Source of the DNA: PALSA-612 sp963776375
Lineage (GTDB): Bacteria > Actinomycetota > Thermoleophilia > Gaiellales > Gaiellaceae
DNA: 64,000 nt
Reading direction: 5' to 3'
Assembly: GCA_963776375.1 (NCBI GenBank)
Contig: CAVZMF010000003.1
Span: 62,001-126,000 of the forward strand
Shown here piece by piece: positions 1 through 9,316 of the stretch (the first letter of the stretch is position 1; the number at the start of each line of letters is the position of its first letter). A program made the translations under genes and the position numbers. The notes under the pieces are model-generated. The model made no database searches, was not told the origin of the DNA, and was given only the letters and a program-made list of their open reading frames with translations.

Positions 1-36
1 CGTCGCCTGGCAGCCGCCTGCGGCGGCCACCTCTTC

Positions 37-2178
37 CTAGCGGCGCGGCGTCACGCGGAGCACGGGCGAGACGGCGACCGAGCCGTCCGTCGCCGTCGCG
101 ATCGCGACCAGGTCGATCCGCTCGCCCTTGCGGTAGCGGCCGGGCTCGACGAAGGCCCGGTAGGGCGGCGAGTCGTCTGTCGCGAGGCGCCGCCAGGCGC
201 CGGAGCCGCGGCGGGCGGCGAAGGCAACGCTGACCGGGTCGGCCGTGGAGACCGTCGCCGACGCGACCTTCAGCGTCCCGCTGAGCGGGTCGGTGCCGAA
301 CCGGAGCGCCGGCTTCGGGGCGGCGCGCTTCGGCAGGTCGCCGTCCGCGCGCAGTACGACCGCGGAGAGCGGCGGCACGGTAAACGCCAGCCGGCCGTTC
401 GCGGCGCTCTTCGCCGGGCCGGGGGAGCCGAGCAGAAGCGACCAGCTCGACGACGGCGTCGCGGTCGTGATCGTCACCTTGCCCGCGGCGGTCCCCGAGT
501 TGAGCGCGACCACGTACTCGCGTCGCGCGGCGCGGTCGATGCGGCTGACGACGAACAGGCTCTTCGAGGCCAGCCGCGGGATCGTCGCGCCGGTCGAGAG
601 CGCCGGATGCGCGTCACGCAGCGCCCCGAGCGCGCGCAGCACGCCCTCGATCGGGTTGGTGACGTCGAACGAGGAGCCGTTCCCGATCGGCGGCGAGCCG
701 ACACGCTCCTGCGTCTTCCATTCGTCCACCTGCGTCGGGAACATGTCCTGCCGGGCCGCCTGGTCGCCGCCGCGGCCGATCATCCCCACCTCGTCGCCGT
801 AGTAGACGACCGGCGCGCCGCGCAGCAGGTAGAGCAGGTCGTAGCCGAGCTCGACGCGCGCGAGCAGCGTCGAGTCCGATGCGGCGCCGTGCTGGAGGAC
901 CTGGAGCGCCGCCCGGCCCATGTCGTGGTTGCCGAGGAACGTCGGCGGGGTCGGGGCCGTGCCGGCCGGTCCGCGGTAGTAGTCGTCGTCGGCGAAGCGC
1001 GACCCGAGCGCCCTCGCGCCCGTCGTCCCGGCTGCGAAGCCCGCGGCCGCGTCCTGGAAGGGGAAGTCGAGCACGCTCGGGAGGCCGCGGTCGCGCACGA
1101 ACGCCGACAGCTCGATGTCGTCGGTGAGCGTCACTTCGCCGAAGATCGGGAAGTCGCGGATCCCCACGCTCCGTGCTGCAGCGAGGATCCTCGGCACCCA
1201 GAGCCCGAAGAACGCGGAGTTGACGTGCCGCGCCGTGTCGACCCGGAAGCCGTCGACGTGGTACTTCGTCACCCAGCTGCCGTAGATCTGGGCCAGGCCG
1301 CTCATCACCGCGGGCTGCTCGGTGAAGAGGTCGTCGAGCCCGAAGAAGTCGCCCTGCTCGTATGACGCCTGGTTCCCGGAGGAGAAGTCGACGTCGCCGC
1401 GGTCATGGTACTTCGTCGGGTCGTTGAGCCAGGCCGGGTTCTTCGCTTTCGCGTCCGAGGCCACGGCGAAGAAGGGCCGGTAGGGCATGTTCGCCACGGA
1501 CAGGCAGGGGAACGTCCTCGCGCGCACGTAACGGGCCGGAACGAAGACCTTCCCGTGACAGTCGCGGTAGGGCGCCTGGCCCGGGTCGAGGAAGCCGGCG
1601 TTCCCCTGGAGCTGGACGACGTCGGCGGTGTGGTTGACGACGACGTCGAGGTACACCTTGAGCCCGAGGCTGTGGGCACACGTGACGAAGTCGGCGAAGT
1701 CCTGGTTCGTGCCCAGGTGCGGGTCGACGTTCAGGAAGTCCTTGATCCAGTAGCCGTGGTAGGCCGCGCTGTCGCCCTGGACGGTCTGCTGGCCGAACGG
1801 CGGCGTCACCCAGAGCGCGGTGAAGCCGAGATCCTTGATCCGCGCCAGGCCGTGCTTCGTGTCCGTGCAGCCGCCGGTCAGGCCCTTGAAGTCCCCGCCG
1901 TGGTAGTAGGCGGTGCTCGTCGGGTCGTAGCCGGTCGCGCCGGGACCGCCGGTCAGCCCGCCAAGGTCGTTCGCGGAGTCGCCGTTCGCGTACCGGTCCG
2001 TCATCACGAAGTAGACGCGCTGCGAGGCGAGCGAGGTGTAGTCCGGCGGCCTGGCCAGGGCTGCGAGCGCCGCGCCCGACGGTGGGCCTGAAGCGCCGTT
2101 CGACCCCAGCGCGACCGCCGCCCCGACGGTCACCACCAGGGCGGATGCGACAGCAGCCGCCCTAGCGGAGCGGGTCAC
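37..2178 (-). CDS. Secreted GH13 alpha-amylase family glycoside hydrolase
   Basis: Extracellular starch- or maltodextrin-cleaving enzyme of 713 residues, last gene of the maltodextrin operon. A GTG start is followed by a short basic stretch and a hydrophobic signal peptide (about residues 1-28). The GH13 barrel follows: VYFVMTDRYANGD opens it, DVVVNHT is region I, GFRVDTARHV carries the nucleophile Asp, FGEVTL the acid/base Glu and FLGNHD the third Asp. About 180 residues after the barrel form an amylase C-terminal sheet plus a further beta domain. The start overlaps the end of malK by 17 bp, so it is probably translated by coupling. Exact specificity (alpha-amylase or pullulanase type) cannot be set from motifs alone. 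Confidence 0.9.
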   Translation of the reverse strand: MTRSARAAAVASALVVTVGAAVALGSNGASGPPSGAALAALARPPDYTSLASQRVYFVMTDRYANGDSANDLGGLTGGPGATGYDPTSTAYYHGGDFKGLTGGCTDTKHGLARIKDLGFTALWVTPPFGQQTVQGDSAAYHGYWIKDFLNVDPHLGTNQDFADFVTCAHSLGLKVYLDVVVNHTADVVQLQGNAGFLDPGQAPYRDCHGKVFVPARYVRARTFPCLSVANMPYRPFFAVASDAKAKNPAWLNDPTKYHDRGDVDFSSGNQASYEQGDFFGLDDLFTEQPAVMSGLAQIYGSWVTKYHVDGFRVDTARHVNSAFFGLWVPRILAAARSVGIRDFPIFGEVTLTDDIELSAFVRDRGLPSVLDFPFQDAAAGFAAGTTGARALGSRFADDDYYRGPAGTAPTPPTFLGNHDMGRAALQVLQHGAASDSTLLARVELGYDLLYLLRGAPVVYYGDEVGMIGRGGDQAARQDMFPTQVDEWKTQERVGSPPIGNGSSFDVTNPIEGVLRALGALRDAHPALSTGATIPRLASKSLFVVSRIDRAARREYVVALNSGTAAGKVTITTATPSSSWSLLLGSPGPAKSAANGRLAFTVPPLSAVVLRADGDLPKRAAPKPALRFGTDPLSGTLKVASATVSTADPVSVAFAARRGSGAWRRLATDDSPPYRAFVEPGRYRKGERIDLVAIATATDGSVAVSPVLRVTPRR

Positions 2179-3349
2179 CAGTCTCGGCGTCGAACAGGTG
2201 CGCGTTGGCGACGTCGATCGCGATCGGGATCTCCTGGCCGATCGCGAGCCCGATCGCTTCCCTGGCCGGAAAGCTCGCCACGAGGTTGGGTCGGCTGGCA
2301 GTCACGCCTTCCGCGTCGGCCTCCTCCTCGACCGCCTCCGCGCCGGCGAGGTGCTCGCGGAGCGCGTTTGCGTCCGTGTGGAAGTAGACGACCGAGTGGG
2401 AGCCGAGCGCCTCGATCAGCTCGAGGCGCGCGGTGATCTTCGGCAAATCGTCGTGACCGCCGGCGGGCAGCAGGTCGTCGCTTCGCACTCCGAACACGAT
2501 CGTCTTGCCGACCTGGTGACGCACGCCGGGGTAGCGCGCGACGGTCTGGTCGGCCAACCGCACGAGCTGCCCTCCGACGGTGAGCGCGAAGGAGCCGTTC
2601 TCGGCCGCCACGTCGGCCTGGAGCAGGTTCATGGGCGGCGTGCCGATGAAGCCGGCGACGAACAGGTTCGCCGGCTGGTCGTAGAGCCTCTGCGGCGTGT
2701 CGACCTGCTGCAGGCGCCCGAGGTTCATCACCGCCACCCGGTCGCCCATCGTCATCGCCTCGACCTGGTCGTGGGTCACGTACAGGGTGGTCGTCCCGAG
2801 CGAGTGCTGGAGCTTGGAGATGTCGGCGCGCATCTGGACGCGCAGCTTCGCGTCCAGGTTGGACAGCGGCTCGTCCATCAGGAACGCCTGCGGGTGGCGG
2901 ACGATCGCACGGCCCATCGCCACGCGCTGGCGCTGGCCGCCGGAGAGCTCCTTCGGCCGCCGGTCGAGGTACGGCGTCAGGTCGAGCATCTTCGCTGCCC
3001 ACGCCACACGCTCGTTGATCACGTCCTTCGGCGCCTTGCGCAGGCGCAGGCCGAATGCGATGTTCTCCCCGACGCTCAGGTGCGGATAGAGCGCGTAATT
3101 CTGGAAGACCATTGCGATGTCCCGCTCCTTCGGCGTCAGCTTGTTGACCACGCGACCGCCGATGGAGACGGTGCCGTCGGAGATCTCTTCGAGGCCGGCG
3201 ACCATGCGCAGCGCGGTCGTCTTCCCGCAGCCGGACGGGCCGACGAGGACGAGGAACTCGCCGTCGCCGGCGTCGAGGGTGAGGTCGAAGACCGCCTGGA
3301 CGCCGTTGGGATAGACCTTGTCGACCTCGTTGAAGACCACGTCAGCCAT
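2162..3349 (-). CDS. malK: Maltodextrin ABC transporter ATPase (MalK/MsmX/UgpC family)
   Basis: Cytoplasmic ATP-hydrolysing subunit (395 residues) that powers the MalEFG importer. The N-terminal nucleotide-binding domain has Walker A GPSGCGKTT, a Q-loop (MVFQNYALYPH), signature LSGGQRQR, Walker B AFLMDEP and the H-loop YVTHD. Residues from about 235 onward form the TOBE/OB regulatory domain typical of the sugar-importer CUT1 branch. The length is slightly above the usual 370 because of an acidic insert near residue 345 (EAVEEEADAEG). It overlaps both neighbouring glycoside hydrolase genes by a few bases, showing a tight operon. One such ATPase often serves several CUT1 importers. Confidence 0.95.
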   Translation of the reverse strand: MADVVFNEVDKVYPNGVQAVFDLTLDAGDGEFLVLVGPSGCGKTTALRMVAGLEEISDGTVSIGGRVVNKLTPKERDIAMVFQNYALYPHLSVGENIAFGLRLRKAPKDVINERVAWAAKMLDLTPYLDRRPKELSGGQRQRVAMGRAIVRHPQAFLMDEPLSNLDAKLRVQMRADISKLQHSLGTTTLYVTHDQVEAMTMGDRVAVMNLGRLQQVDTPQRLYDQPANLFVAGFIGTPPMNLLQADVAAENGSFALTVGGQLVRLADQTVARYPGVRHQVGKTIVFGVRSDDLLPAGGHDDLPKITARLELIEALGSHSVVYFHTDANALREHLAGAEAVEEEADAEGVTASRPNLVASFPAREAIGLAIGQEIPIAIDVANAHLFDAETGDPLR

Positions 3350-5225
3350 CGATCAGCCTCCAGGCGTCGAATGAGGGGCCGTCCGCGGAGAGGAGAAGGT
3401 CGCCGCCTTCCACTGCCGCGTCCGCGCCGTACAGGGTCTCGAGCTCGCGGCACGCGAGCGCGGCGAGAGGGAGTCGAACAGTCGCGTGCTCGTCTCTCGA
3501 GGCGAGGCACAGAATCCGCTCGGAGTCGGTCTCGCGCAGGTATGCGATCGCGTCCTCGGACACGTGCACGTAGCGGATGCCGCCCCGCGCGAGCGCGTCG
3601 CTCGAGCGCCGCAGCGCGATCAGCCGACGATACTCGTCGAGCAGCGTCGTGTCCCATGTCTCCGGTCGCGACCAGGGCATCGTCCGGCGCGCGTCCTCGC
3701 CCCACTCGCCCTCGAGGCCGAGCTCGTCGCCGGCGAAGACCATCGGCACGCCGGGCGTCGTCATCTGCAGGCCGATGCCGACGACGTGCCGCTCGCGGCT
3801 GCCGCTGACCGTGCGGAAACGGGCGACGTCGTGGCTGTCCAGGAGCGGCCACGAGTGCAGCACCTTGCTCCATGCGACGCCGGCGCGGAAGGCGCGCATC
3901 GTGCGGACGACCTGCGTCCCGTCGAGGCGGGGGAGGCCGGCGGGGATGCCCCAGAACGCCGTCCGCAGCTCGTCGGGGAGGTCCGGCCTGCGCAGCCAGG
4001 TCCACACCGGCCGCAGGAAGCCGGCGTAGTTCATCGCCCCGTGCCAGCCGCCCGGACGCAGATCAGGCCGGTAGTCGTGACCGTGCTCCGCGACGAGCAG
4101 CCCGTCTCCGGCGGCCTCGCGGATCCAGCGCGCGACCGAATGGTTGAGGTCCACGTCGCGGAAGCGGCCGGCCATGTTGGCCACGTCCACGCGCCAGCCG
4201 TCGAGCGCGTACGGCTCCTCGAGCCAGCGGCGCGTCACGGCCAGCATCCGCTCGCGTAGCTCGTCCGAGCCCCAGTTGAGCTTGGGCAGGGCGGGGACGC
4301 CGTACCAGCATTCGTAGCCGTTCTTCAGGCCGTCGTCGAAGAAGAACAGCCCGCGCTCGGGCGCGTCCGGATCGGCAAGCGCGCGCTGGAACCACTCGTG
4401 GCCGCGGCCGCAGTGGTTCGGCGTCAGGTCGCCGAGGACGCGGATGCCGCGCCCGTGCGCCGCTGCGACGAGCGAGGCGAGCGCCTCGTCGCCGCCGAGC
4501 AGCGGGTCGATCCGGTCGAAGGTGGTCGCGTCGTAGCGGTGGGTGCTGCCTGCGGGGAAGATCGGCGTCATGTAGATCGCGTCCGCGCCGAGCCGCTCGA
4601 TGTGGTCGAGGTGCTGCTCGATGCCGCGCAGGTCGCCGCCGAACCACTCGGCCGAGGTCGTCGGCGCCCGGCCCCGGGGCAGCTCGTCCCACGGCCGCGG
4701 GACGGCCCAGCCCGGCGGCTCGACGTCGAGGCCGCTGGAGGCGAAGCGGTCTGGGAAGATCTCGTACACGACCGAGCGGAGGTGCCAGTCGGGGCCGCCG
4801 GGGTCGACCGAGACGAGGAAGTCGTCCGCGTCCGCGACGTCGCCCTGGACGAGCCCGGAGCCGTTCGCCCAGGCGTAGCCCAGTTCGCCGCCGGTAAGCA
4901 GGAAGCGGTAGCGCACCTCCGGATTGCGCATGGGAATCGTGGCTCGCCACCACGTGTCGGTCTCCGTCTCCTCGTCGACCTCCGCCCGCACGCCGATCGG
5001 ATCGCCGTCGACGATGCAGCGGAGCGCGACGGCATCGACGGCAGTGCCTCGCGGGACGCGTAGCCTGACGACCGCCTCGTCGCCGATCTCGGCCGGCCGC
5101 TCGACGAGGTAGAGGTCGGAGCCGTCGTGGTGCGGCTCGGCGAGCAGCGTCGCATAGCCAAGCTGTGGCTGAGTGCCAGACTTCAGTCTGGCACCGCCGC
5201 CGTCCCCCTTCTCCGCGACCGTCAT
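3342..5225 (-). CDS. Cytoplasmic GH13 cyclomaltodextrinase/neopullulanase-like enzyme
   Basis: Likely degrades imported maltodextrins or cyclodextrins inside the cell (627 residues, no signal peptide). An N-terminal CBM34-like beta domain (about 40-150) precedes the barrel. The barrel shows YMTPIFPAGSTHRYD, LTPNHCGRGHEWF (region I), GWRVDVANMAG (nucleophile Asp), LVAEHGHD (acid/base Glu) and LLDSHDVARF. This His-Arg-Tyr-Asp signature is characteristic of the neopullulanase/cyclomaltodextrinase subfamily. The ATG start forms an ATGA overlap with the malG stop. The N-terminal coding region contains a perfect 10-bp-arm palindrome (see repeat at 5173), which adds a few residues before the CBM34-like domain. 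Confidence 0.88.
   Translation of the reverse strand: MTVAEKGDGGGARLKSGTQPQLGYATLLAEPHHDGSDLYLVERPAEIGDEAVVRLRVPRGTAVDAVALRCIVDGDPIGVRAEVDEETETDTWWRATIPMRNPEVRYRFLLTGGELGYAWANGSGLVQGDVADADDFLVSVDPGGPDWHLRSVVYEIFPDRFASSGLDVEPPGWAVPRPWDELPRGRAPTTSAEWFGGDLRGIEQHLDHIERLGADAIYMTPIFPAGSTHRYDATTFDRIDPLLGGDEALASLVAAAHGRGIRVLGDLTPNHCGRGHEWFQRALADPDAPERGLFFFDDGLKNGYECWYGVPALPKLNWGSDELRERMLAVTRRWLEEPYALDGWRVDVANMAGRFRDVDLNHSVARWIREAAGDGLLVAEHGHDYRPDLRPGGWHGAMNYAGFLRPVWTWLRRPDLPDELRTAFWGIPAGLPRLDGTQVVRTMRAFRAGVAWSKVLHSWPLLDSHDVARFRTVSGSRERHVVGIGLQMTTPGVPMVFAGDELGLEGEWGEDARRTMPWSRPETWDTTLLDEYRRLIALRRSSDALARGGIRYVHVSEDAIAYLRETDSERILCLASRDEHATVRLPLAALACRELETLYGADAAVEGGDLLLSADGPSFDAWRLIDG
5173..5194. repeat. 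REP-like perfect palindrome inside a coding region
   Basis: Two 10-bp arms, GTGCCAGACT and AGTCTGGCAC, are separated by only TC. The palindrome lies in frame near the 5' end of the neopullulanase gene and encodes part of a poorly conserved N-terminal extension. It looks like a small dispersed repeat unit (REP-like) tolerated in the gene, but copy number elsewhere in the genome cannot be seen from this window. Confidence 0.6.
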
Positions 5226-6175
5226 CCCTTCACCGATCCCTGCGTCAGGCCGGAGACGATGTACCGCTGCAGGAAGTAGAAGATGACGACGACCGGGATT
5301 GCGGCGAGCAGCACGCCCGCCGCGAACGGGCCCCAGTGCTCCGAGTACTGCGTGTCGATGTACTGGTGCAGCCCGAGTGGCAACGTGAACTTTCCGGGCG
5401 TCACGAGCAGGACGCTCGCGATCAGGAACTCGTTGATCGTGGCGACGAAGGAGAACAGCCCGACGACGATCAGCACGGGCGCCGCGAGCGGCAGCACGAC
5501 GCCCCAGAACACCTGCGCCGGAGTCGCGCCGTCGACCCGAGCAGACTCGTCGAGCTCCGACGGGATCGTGTCGAAGAAGCCCTTGAGGAGCCACGTGTTG
5601 ACTCCGAGCGCGCCGCCGAGGTAGACGAGGATCAGCCCGAGCAGCGTGTTCAGGCCGATGGTCGAGAACACCTCGCCGGTGCGCAGGACGATCAGGTAGA
5701 TCGCTGTCACGGCGAGCGGCTGCGGGAACATCTGGATCAGCAGCAGGAACAGCATCCCCAGGCGCCGGCCGCGGAAGCGGAAGCGGCTGAACGCGTAGGC
5801 GGCGAGCGCCCCGAGCGTCACGGTGAGCAGCGCAGTGGCCGTCGCCACGAGGACCGTATTCAGGTACCAGCGCCAGTAGTGGACGGACGCGAAAATCTGC
5901 TCCGACACGGCCTTCGAGCCGTTGAACAGGTGGTCGAAGTTGGCGAGGGTGACGTGCGACGGGATCAGGCTCGATCCTTCGAGCGACGGGTTCGTGCTGA
6001 ACGCTGCCGAGACGATGTAGGCAACGGGGAAGAGCGAGATCGCGATCGCGACCCACGCGACCAGGTGCCGCCACCACGTGTCCCTGAACGGCGGGCGCTT
6101 GTGCGGGACGAGCTTCTTCGCCTCCGGATGTGCCTCGACCGAAGCGCGGGCGATCGGCTGCTCGAGGGTGCTCAT
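5222..6175 (-). CDS. malG: Maltodextrin ABC transporter permease MalG
   Basis: Second membrane subunit of the CUT1 importer (317 residues). Six transmembrane helices are visible, beginning with the helix around HLVAWVAIAISLFPVAYIVS. The cytoplasmic EAA loop that docks on MalK reads GFFDTIPSELDESARVDGAT and is followed by PAQVFWGVVLPLAAP. The extended periplasmic segment after helix 1 and the sequence ARVDGA match MalG, not generic sugar permeases. The ATG start makes an ATGA overlap with the malF stop, and the stop makes another with the downstream glycosidase, so the genes are co-translated. Confidence 0.95.
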   Translation of the reverse strand: MSTLEQPIARASVEAHPEAKKLVPHKRPPFRDTWWRHLVAWVAIAISLFPVAYIVSAAFSTNPSLEGSSLIPSHVTLANFDHLFNGSKAVSEQIFASVHYWRWYLNTVLVATATALLTVTLGALAAYAFSRFRFRGRRLGMLFLLLIQMFPQPLAVTAIYLIVLRTGEVFSTIGLNTLLGLILVYLGGALGVNTWLLKGFFDTIPSELDESARVDGATPAQVFWGVVLPLAAPVLIVVGLFSFVATINEFLIASVLLVTPGKFTLPLGLHQYIDTQYSEHWGPFAAGVLLAAIPVVVIFYFLQRYIVSGLTQGSVKG

Positions 6176-7795
6176 CGCAGGCTCTCCAGCGCCTTGGTCT
6201 TCCAGAAGCTGACGGCCGAGATGGTCGCGACGATCAGGAAGATCAGGATCGCGATCGTGCTCGCGAGCGCGTAGTCGTTGCCCTTCCCGGCCTGGAAGGC
6301 GAGCTTCCACGTGTAGCTGATCAGGATGTCCGTCGATCCGGCGATCGACTGGTCGTTCGACGCGGGACCGCCGCCGGTCAGCAGGAAAATGTTGTTGAAG
6401 TTGTTGAAGTTGAAGGCGAACGAGGCGATCAGGAGCGGCGCCACCGCCACGAGGAGCAGCGGCAGCCGCACGCGCCGGAAGATCTGCCAAGGCCCGCCGC
6501 CGTCGACCCGCGCGGCCTCCACGAGCTCACCGGGAATCGACTGGAGGGCTCCGAGCGAGACGAGGAAGAAGTACGGCACGGTCAGCCAGGTGCTGACCAT
6601 GATGCAGGACACCCTTGCCCACCACGGATCGCTGAACAGCCACGGCACGTTCGTCCCGAAGATCGGATGGACGATCGAGCGGTTGACGACGCCGAACTCG
6701 TCGTTCAGCAATCCGCTCCACACGAGCAGCGACAGGAATGCCGGGACGGCGTAGGGGATGACGAGGAGCGACCGGTAGAGCCGGAGGAAGTGCATGCCGG
6801 GCTTGTCCAGCGCCATCGCAACGAAGAGCCCGATCGCGAACGAGAACAGCACGGTGAACGCGGCGAAGCCCACCGTCCAGGCGAGGACGCGCAGGAACGG
6901 GCGGGAGATCAGCGGATCGTGGACGACCCGGCCGAAGTTGTGCGTGCCGACGCCGGTCTTCCAGCCGGGCTCGAGCTCCTCCTTGCCGCTCGCCGCCACG
7001 AACGAGCCGCTGCCGTTGTCGCGGAACACGGTGCCGTCCGAGAGCCGCGTAAACGTGTTGGCCTTCGGGTCGTACTTCAGCGTCGGCTCGAGCACCGCGG
7101 CCTGCGTGAACCCCTGGGGCTGGATCGCCTCGGCGCCCTTTCCGGTCGGGATGTTGAACCCCTGGATCGAGAAGAGCTCCTTCTGCGGGACGAGCGTGTA
7201 GCTTTGGCCCCCGTGATCGTCGCCACCCGAGATCGTGAAGTCGCTCTTCGGGACCTCCGTGAGCTTCTTGCGCGTGCCGACGAAGGTCTTCCCGGTGTCC
7301 TGGTCCTGCAGCAGCTCGACGAGTTTCCCGCCCGAGTCGCGGGCGTACGCGAGCGGTGTAGACGGCGCCGCTGGCGGGCTGCTCGAGGGAGTTCTGCTGG
7401 ATCGCCTGGATCGCCTGGCCCTTGGTGAGGATGTGGCCCGTCGAGTAGTTCGTGAACGCGACGTTGATCGTGTAGAGGATGGGGGCGATCTGGAACGCCA
7501 CGAGGAAGACGAGCCCCGGGATGAGGAACTTTCCGGGCACGAAGCGATTCCGGGACACCATGTAGATCGCATCGATCCCGGCAGTCGCCACGAGCAGGAC
7601 GACGAGGGCGGGCCACTTGTCGTGGTCGGCCAGCACGGTCGCAGCCCAGACCGCGAGTGCGTTGAGCAGGCCGAGGAGGACGATCTTGACGACGAGCCCG
7701 GTCGTGCCGGAGAAGAAGGCGATGCCGCGAGCGATCCACGAGGGCCGGAAGACCGGCTCGACGTGCGCAGGTGTCGGAGCGGCAGTCGTCGTCAT
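6172..7795 (-). CDS. malF: Maltodextrin ABC transporter permease MalF (one frameshift)
   Basis: First membrane subunit of the importer, about 540 residues once the reading frame is repaired. The N-terminus (from an ATG at 7795) has several hydrophobic helices ending VAFTNYSTGHIL. A long periplasmic loop follows (TFVGTRKKLTEVPKSD onward), the MalF P2-type insert that contacts MalE. The C-terminal permease core has the EAA loop ALQSIPGELVEAARVDGGG. The frame breaks near 7354: removing one C (plus strand) joins SGAVYT to LAYARDSGGKLVELL without loss. I treat it as a sequence error in an intact gene. An intercistronic hairpin precedes it after malE. Confidence 0.88.
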
Positions 7796-7827
7796 GAAGC
7801 GCCGTGCGGATCGGATCCTAGAGCGGA

Positions 7828-7853
7828 AAGGCGCCCGGTTTCCCGGGCGCCTT
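7828..7853 (-). terminator. Intercistronic hairpin between malE and malF
   Basis: Eleven perfect base pairs (AAGGCGCCCGG with CCGGGCGCCTT) close a 4-base loop, 15 bases after the repaired malE stop and before malF. There is no long U-tract. A hairpin at this spot would protect the malE message or partly stop transcription, giving more binding protein than permease, a known arrangement in sugar ABC operons. The role here is inferred. Confidence 0.65.
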
Positions 7854-7867
7854 CCGTGCGCTACGAA

Positions 7868-9110
7868 TCAGCCGATCTTGTTGGCGATGTTGCGGGAAGC
7901 CGTGACGAAGGCGGTCCGGGCCTTGACGGCACCTGCGCCTCGCGTCGACTTGACCCACGCCCCGCCGAGATCGGTCCAGACTGACGCCATCTGGGGGATG
8001 TTCGGCAGCGGAACGCCGCCGGCGCCGGCCTTGCTGAACGCGGCCAGGACCGGGTCCGTTGACGAGCTTGGCCGCGTTGATGTTCGCCGGCGGGCGGCCG
8101 CCGGCGAGCGCGACCGCAGCCTGCGATGCCGGCCGTGCCATGTAGTTCGTGACCAGGTCGATCGCGGCGGAGCCGACGCCGTGCTGCTGCGCGTACTTCG
8201 TCACGAACACGCCCTGGACACCCAGGAACGGCACCGACTGGCAGGAGATCTTCGGCACCGGGACGATCTGGAACTTGATCCCGCTCGCCTTGAGCGTGGC
8301 CGAGTTCCAGGGGCCCGTGATCCAGAACGCGGCGTGCTTGCCCAGGAACGCGCTCTGCGCCGTACCCGAGGTGACCTGCGAGTTGACCAGGCCTTCCTTG
8401 TTCCACTTGTCGATCAAAGGAGCGTTCTTGAGGAACTTCGGGTTCGCGACGCCGATGTTGGACGGGTCGAGGTTGCCGGCGGCGTTCTTGCCGAAGATGT
8501 AGCCGCAGAGGCCGGAGAAGAACGGGTACATGTGGTAGGCGTCACCGGCGCCCTGCTGCACGGCGATCCCGAGGTTGCTCGAGCTCTTCTTCTTGAACGC
8601 CACGGCCTCGCGCTCCAGCTGCGCGAACGTCTTCGGGACCTTCGCCAGCTTCGTGTTGACGACGAGCCCGATGTTCTCGAGCTGCACCGGAAGGCCCCAC
8701 AACCGCTTGACGGCTGTGCCGTACGACATCGCGTCGAGCGCGTAGCTCGGGAACTGCGACTTCACCGTCTTGCTGAGGACGAGCGGCACGATCAGGCCGT
8801 TCGCCGAGAATTGGCCGACCCAGTCGCTCGCGCCGATGACAACATCCGGGGCCGACGCGGCGTCGACGGTTCCCAGGTCGGACTGGATGCCCGGACTGCC
8901 GAACAGCTTCTGGACGACGTTGATCGTGATGCCGTGCTGGCTGCCCCAGGCGCCTGCAACCTTCTGCATGGCCGGCACGCGGCTCGCATCCGCCCAGATC
9001 GTCAGCGTCTGGGCATGCGTCCGTGCGGTCGCCTGCGCCGCAACGACGGCGCCGACCACTGCGAGCACCGCCAGCAGCGCTGCGATCCGCAGCGGCTTGA
9101 CTATCGACAT
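7868..9110 (-). CDS. malE: Maltose/maltodextrin-binding protein MalE (one frameshift)
   Basis: Extracellular solute-binding protein (family 1) that delivers maltodextrins to MalFGK. It starts at ATG 9110 behind a clear GGGAGG ribosome site. An N-terminal signal peptide (about residues 1-32, ending ATARTHA) lacks a lipobox Cys. The mature part begins LTIWADASRVPAM and contains AFLGKHAAFWITGPW, a typical family element. Near 8056 one extra base (C on the plus strand) breaks the frame. Removing it gives NDPVLAAFSKAGAGG and a natural end at NIANKIG with the stop at 7868, instead of a nonsense Arg-rich tail. It is the first gene of the operon. Confidence 0.88.
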
Positions 9111-9162
9111 GTTTCTGCCTCCCTTGTTGGCGGCGCCTCGGCGCCGACGAAACGTGTTACAT

Positions 9163-9175
9163 CTGCTTGAAACAG
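9163..9175. promoter_or_regulatory. Putative LacI-type operator before malE
   Basis: CTGCTTGAAACAG is an inverted repeat with 5 of 6 arm positions matching around one central base. It lies just downstream of the predicted transcription start of the mal operon and next to the divergent LacI-family gene, where a repressor of that family would block the promoter. Binding is inferred from position and symmetry. Confidence 0.5.
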
Positions 9176-9185
9176 AACGGTGGCC

Positions 9186-9214
9186 AGAGTACTGGGTGAC
9201 GGGTTGCGCGTCAA
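9186..9214 (-). promoter_or_regulatory. Sigma-70-type promoter of the mal operon
   Basis: On the minus strand TTGACG (9209-9214) and TACTCT (9186-9191) are separated by exactly 17 bases, an almost ideal housekeeping promoter. It leaves a leader of about 70 bases before the malE ATG, containing the putative operator. No equally good promoter is seen for the divergent regulator; only a -10-like TAGTAT at 9270. Confidence 0.7.
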
Positions 9215-9316
9215 GCGGCTTTCTCCGCTAACTTCGTTGCTTATCGGGCGTCGCGCCGGAGGGGCGCGTTAGTATCCGGTGCGAGGTCTTCATGTGACAC
9301 GTTCCCGGAAGGTGAA

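Noticed and set aside
1..36. GCCGCC-GCA-GGCGGC hairpin after the secreted amylase
   Set aside because: Only six pairs, no U-tract, at the window edge; not enough to call a terminator.
2198..3808. Very long open frames antisense to malK and the neopullulanase
   Set aside because: They are Arg/Asp-rich shadow translations of GC-rich codons with no motifs; the opposite strand carries complete enzyme families.
5165..6274. Open frame of 369 residues on the plus strand over malG
   Set aside because: Low-complexity Arg/Glu/Asp composition, antisense to a permease with full EAA loop.
9237..9275. Promoter for the LacI-type gene (TTGCTT with TAGTAT)
   Set aside because: Spacing of 27 bases is too long for a sigma-70 promoter; only the -10-like box is kept as a note.
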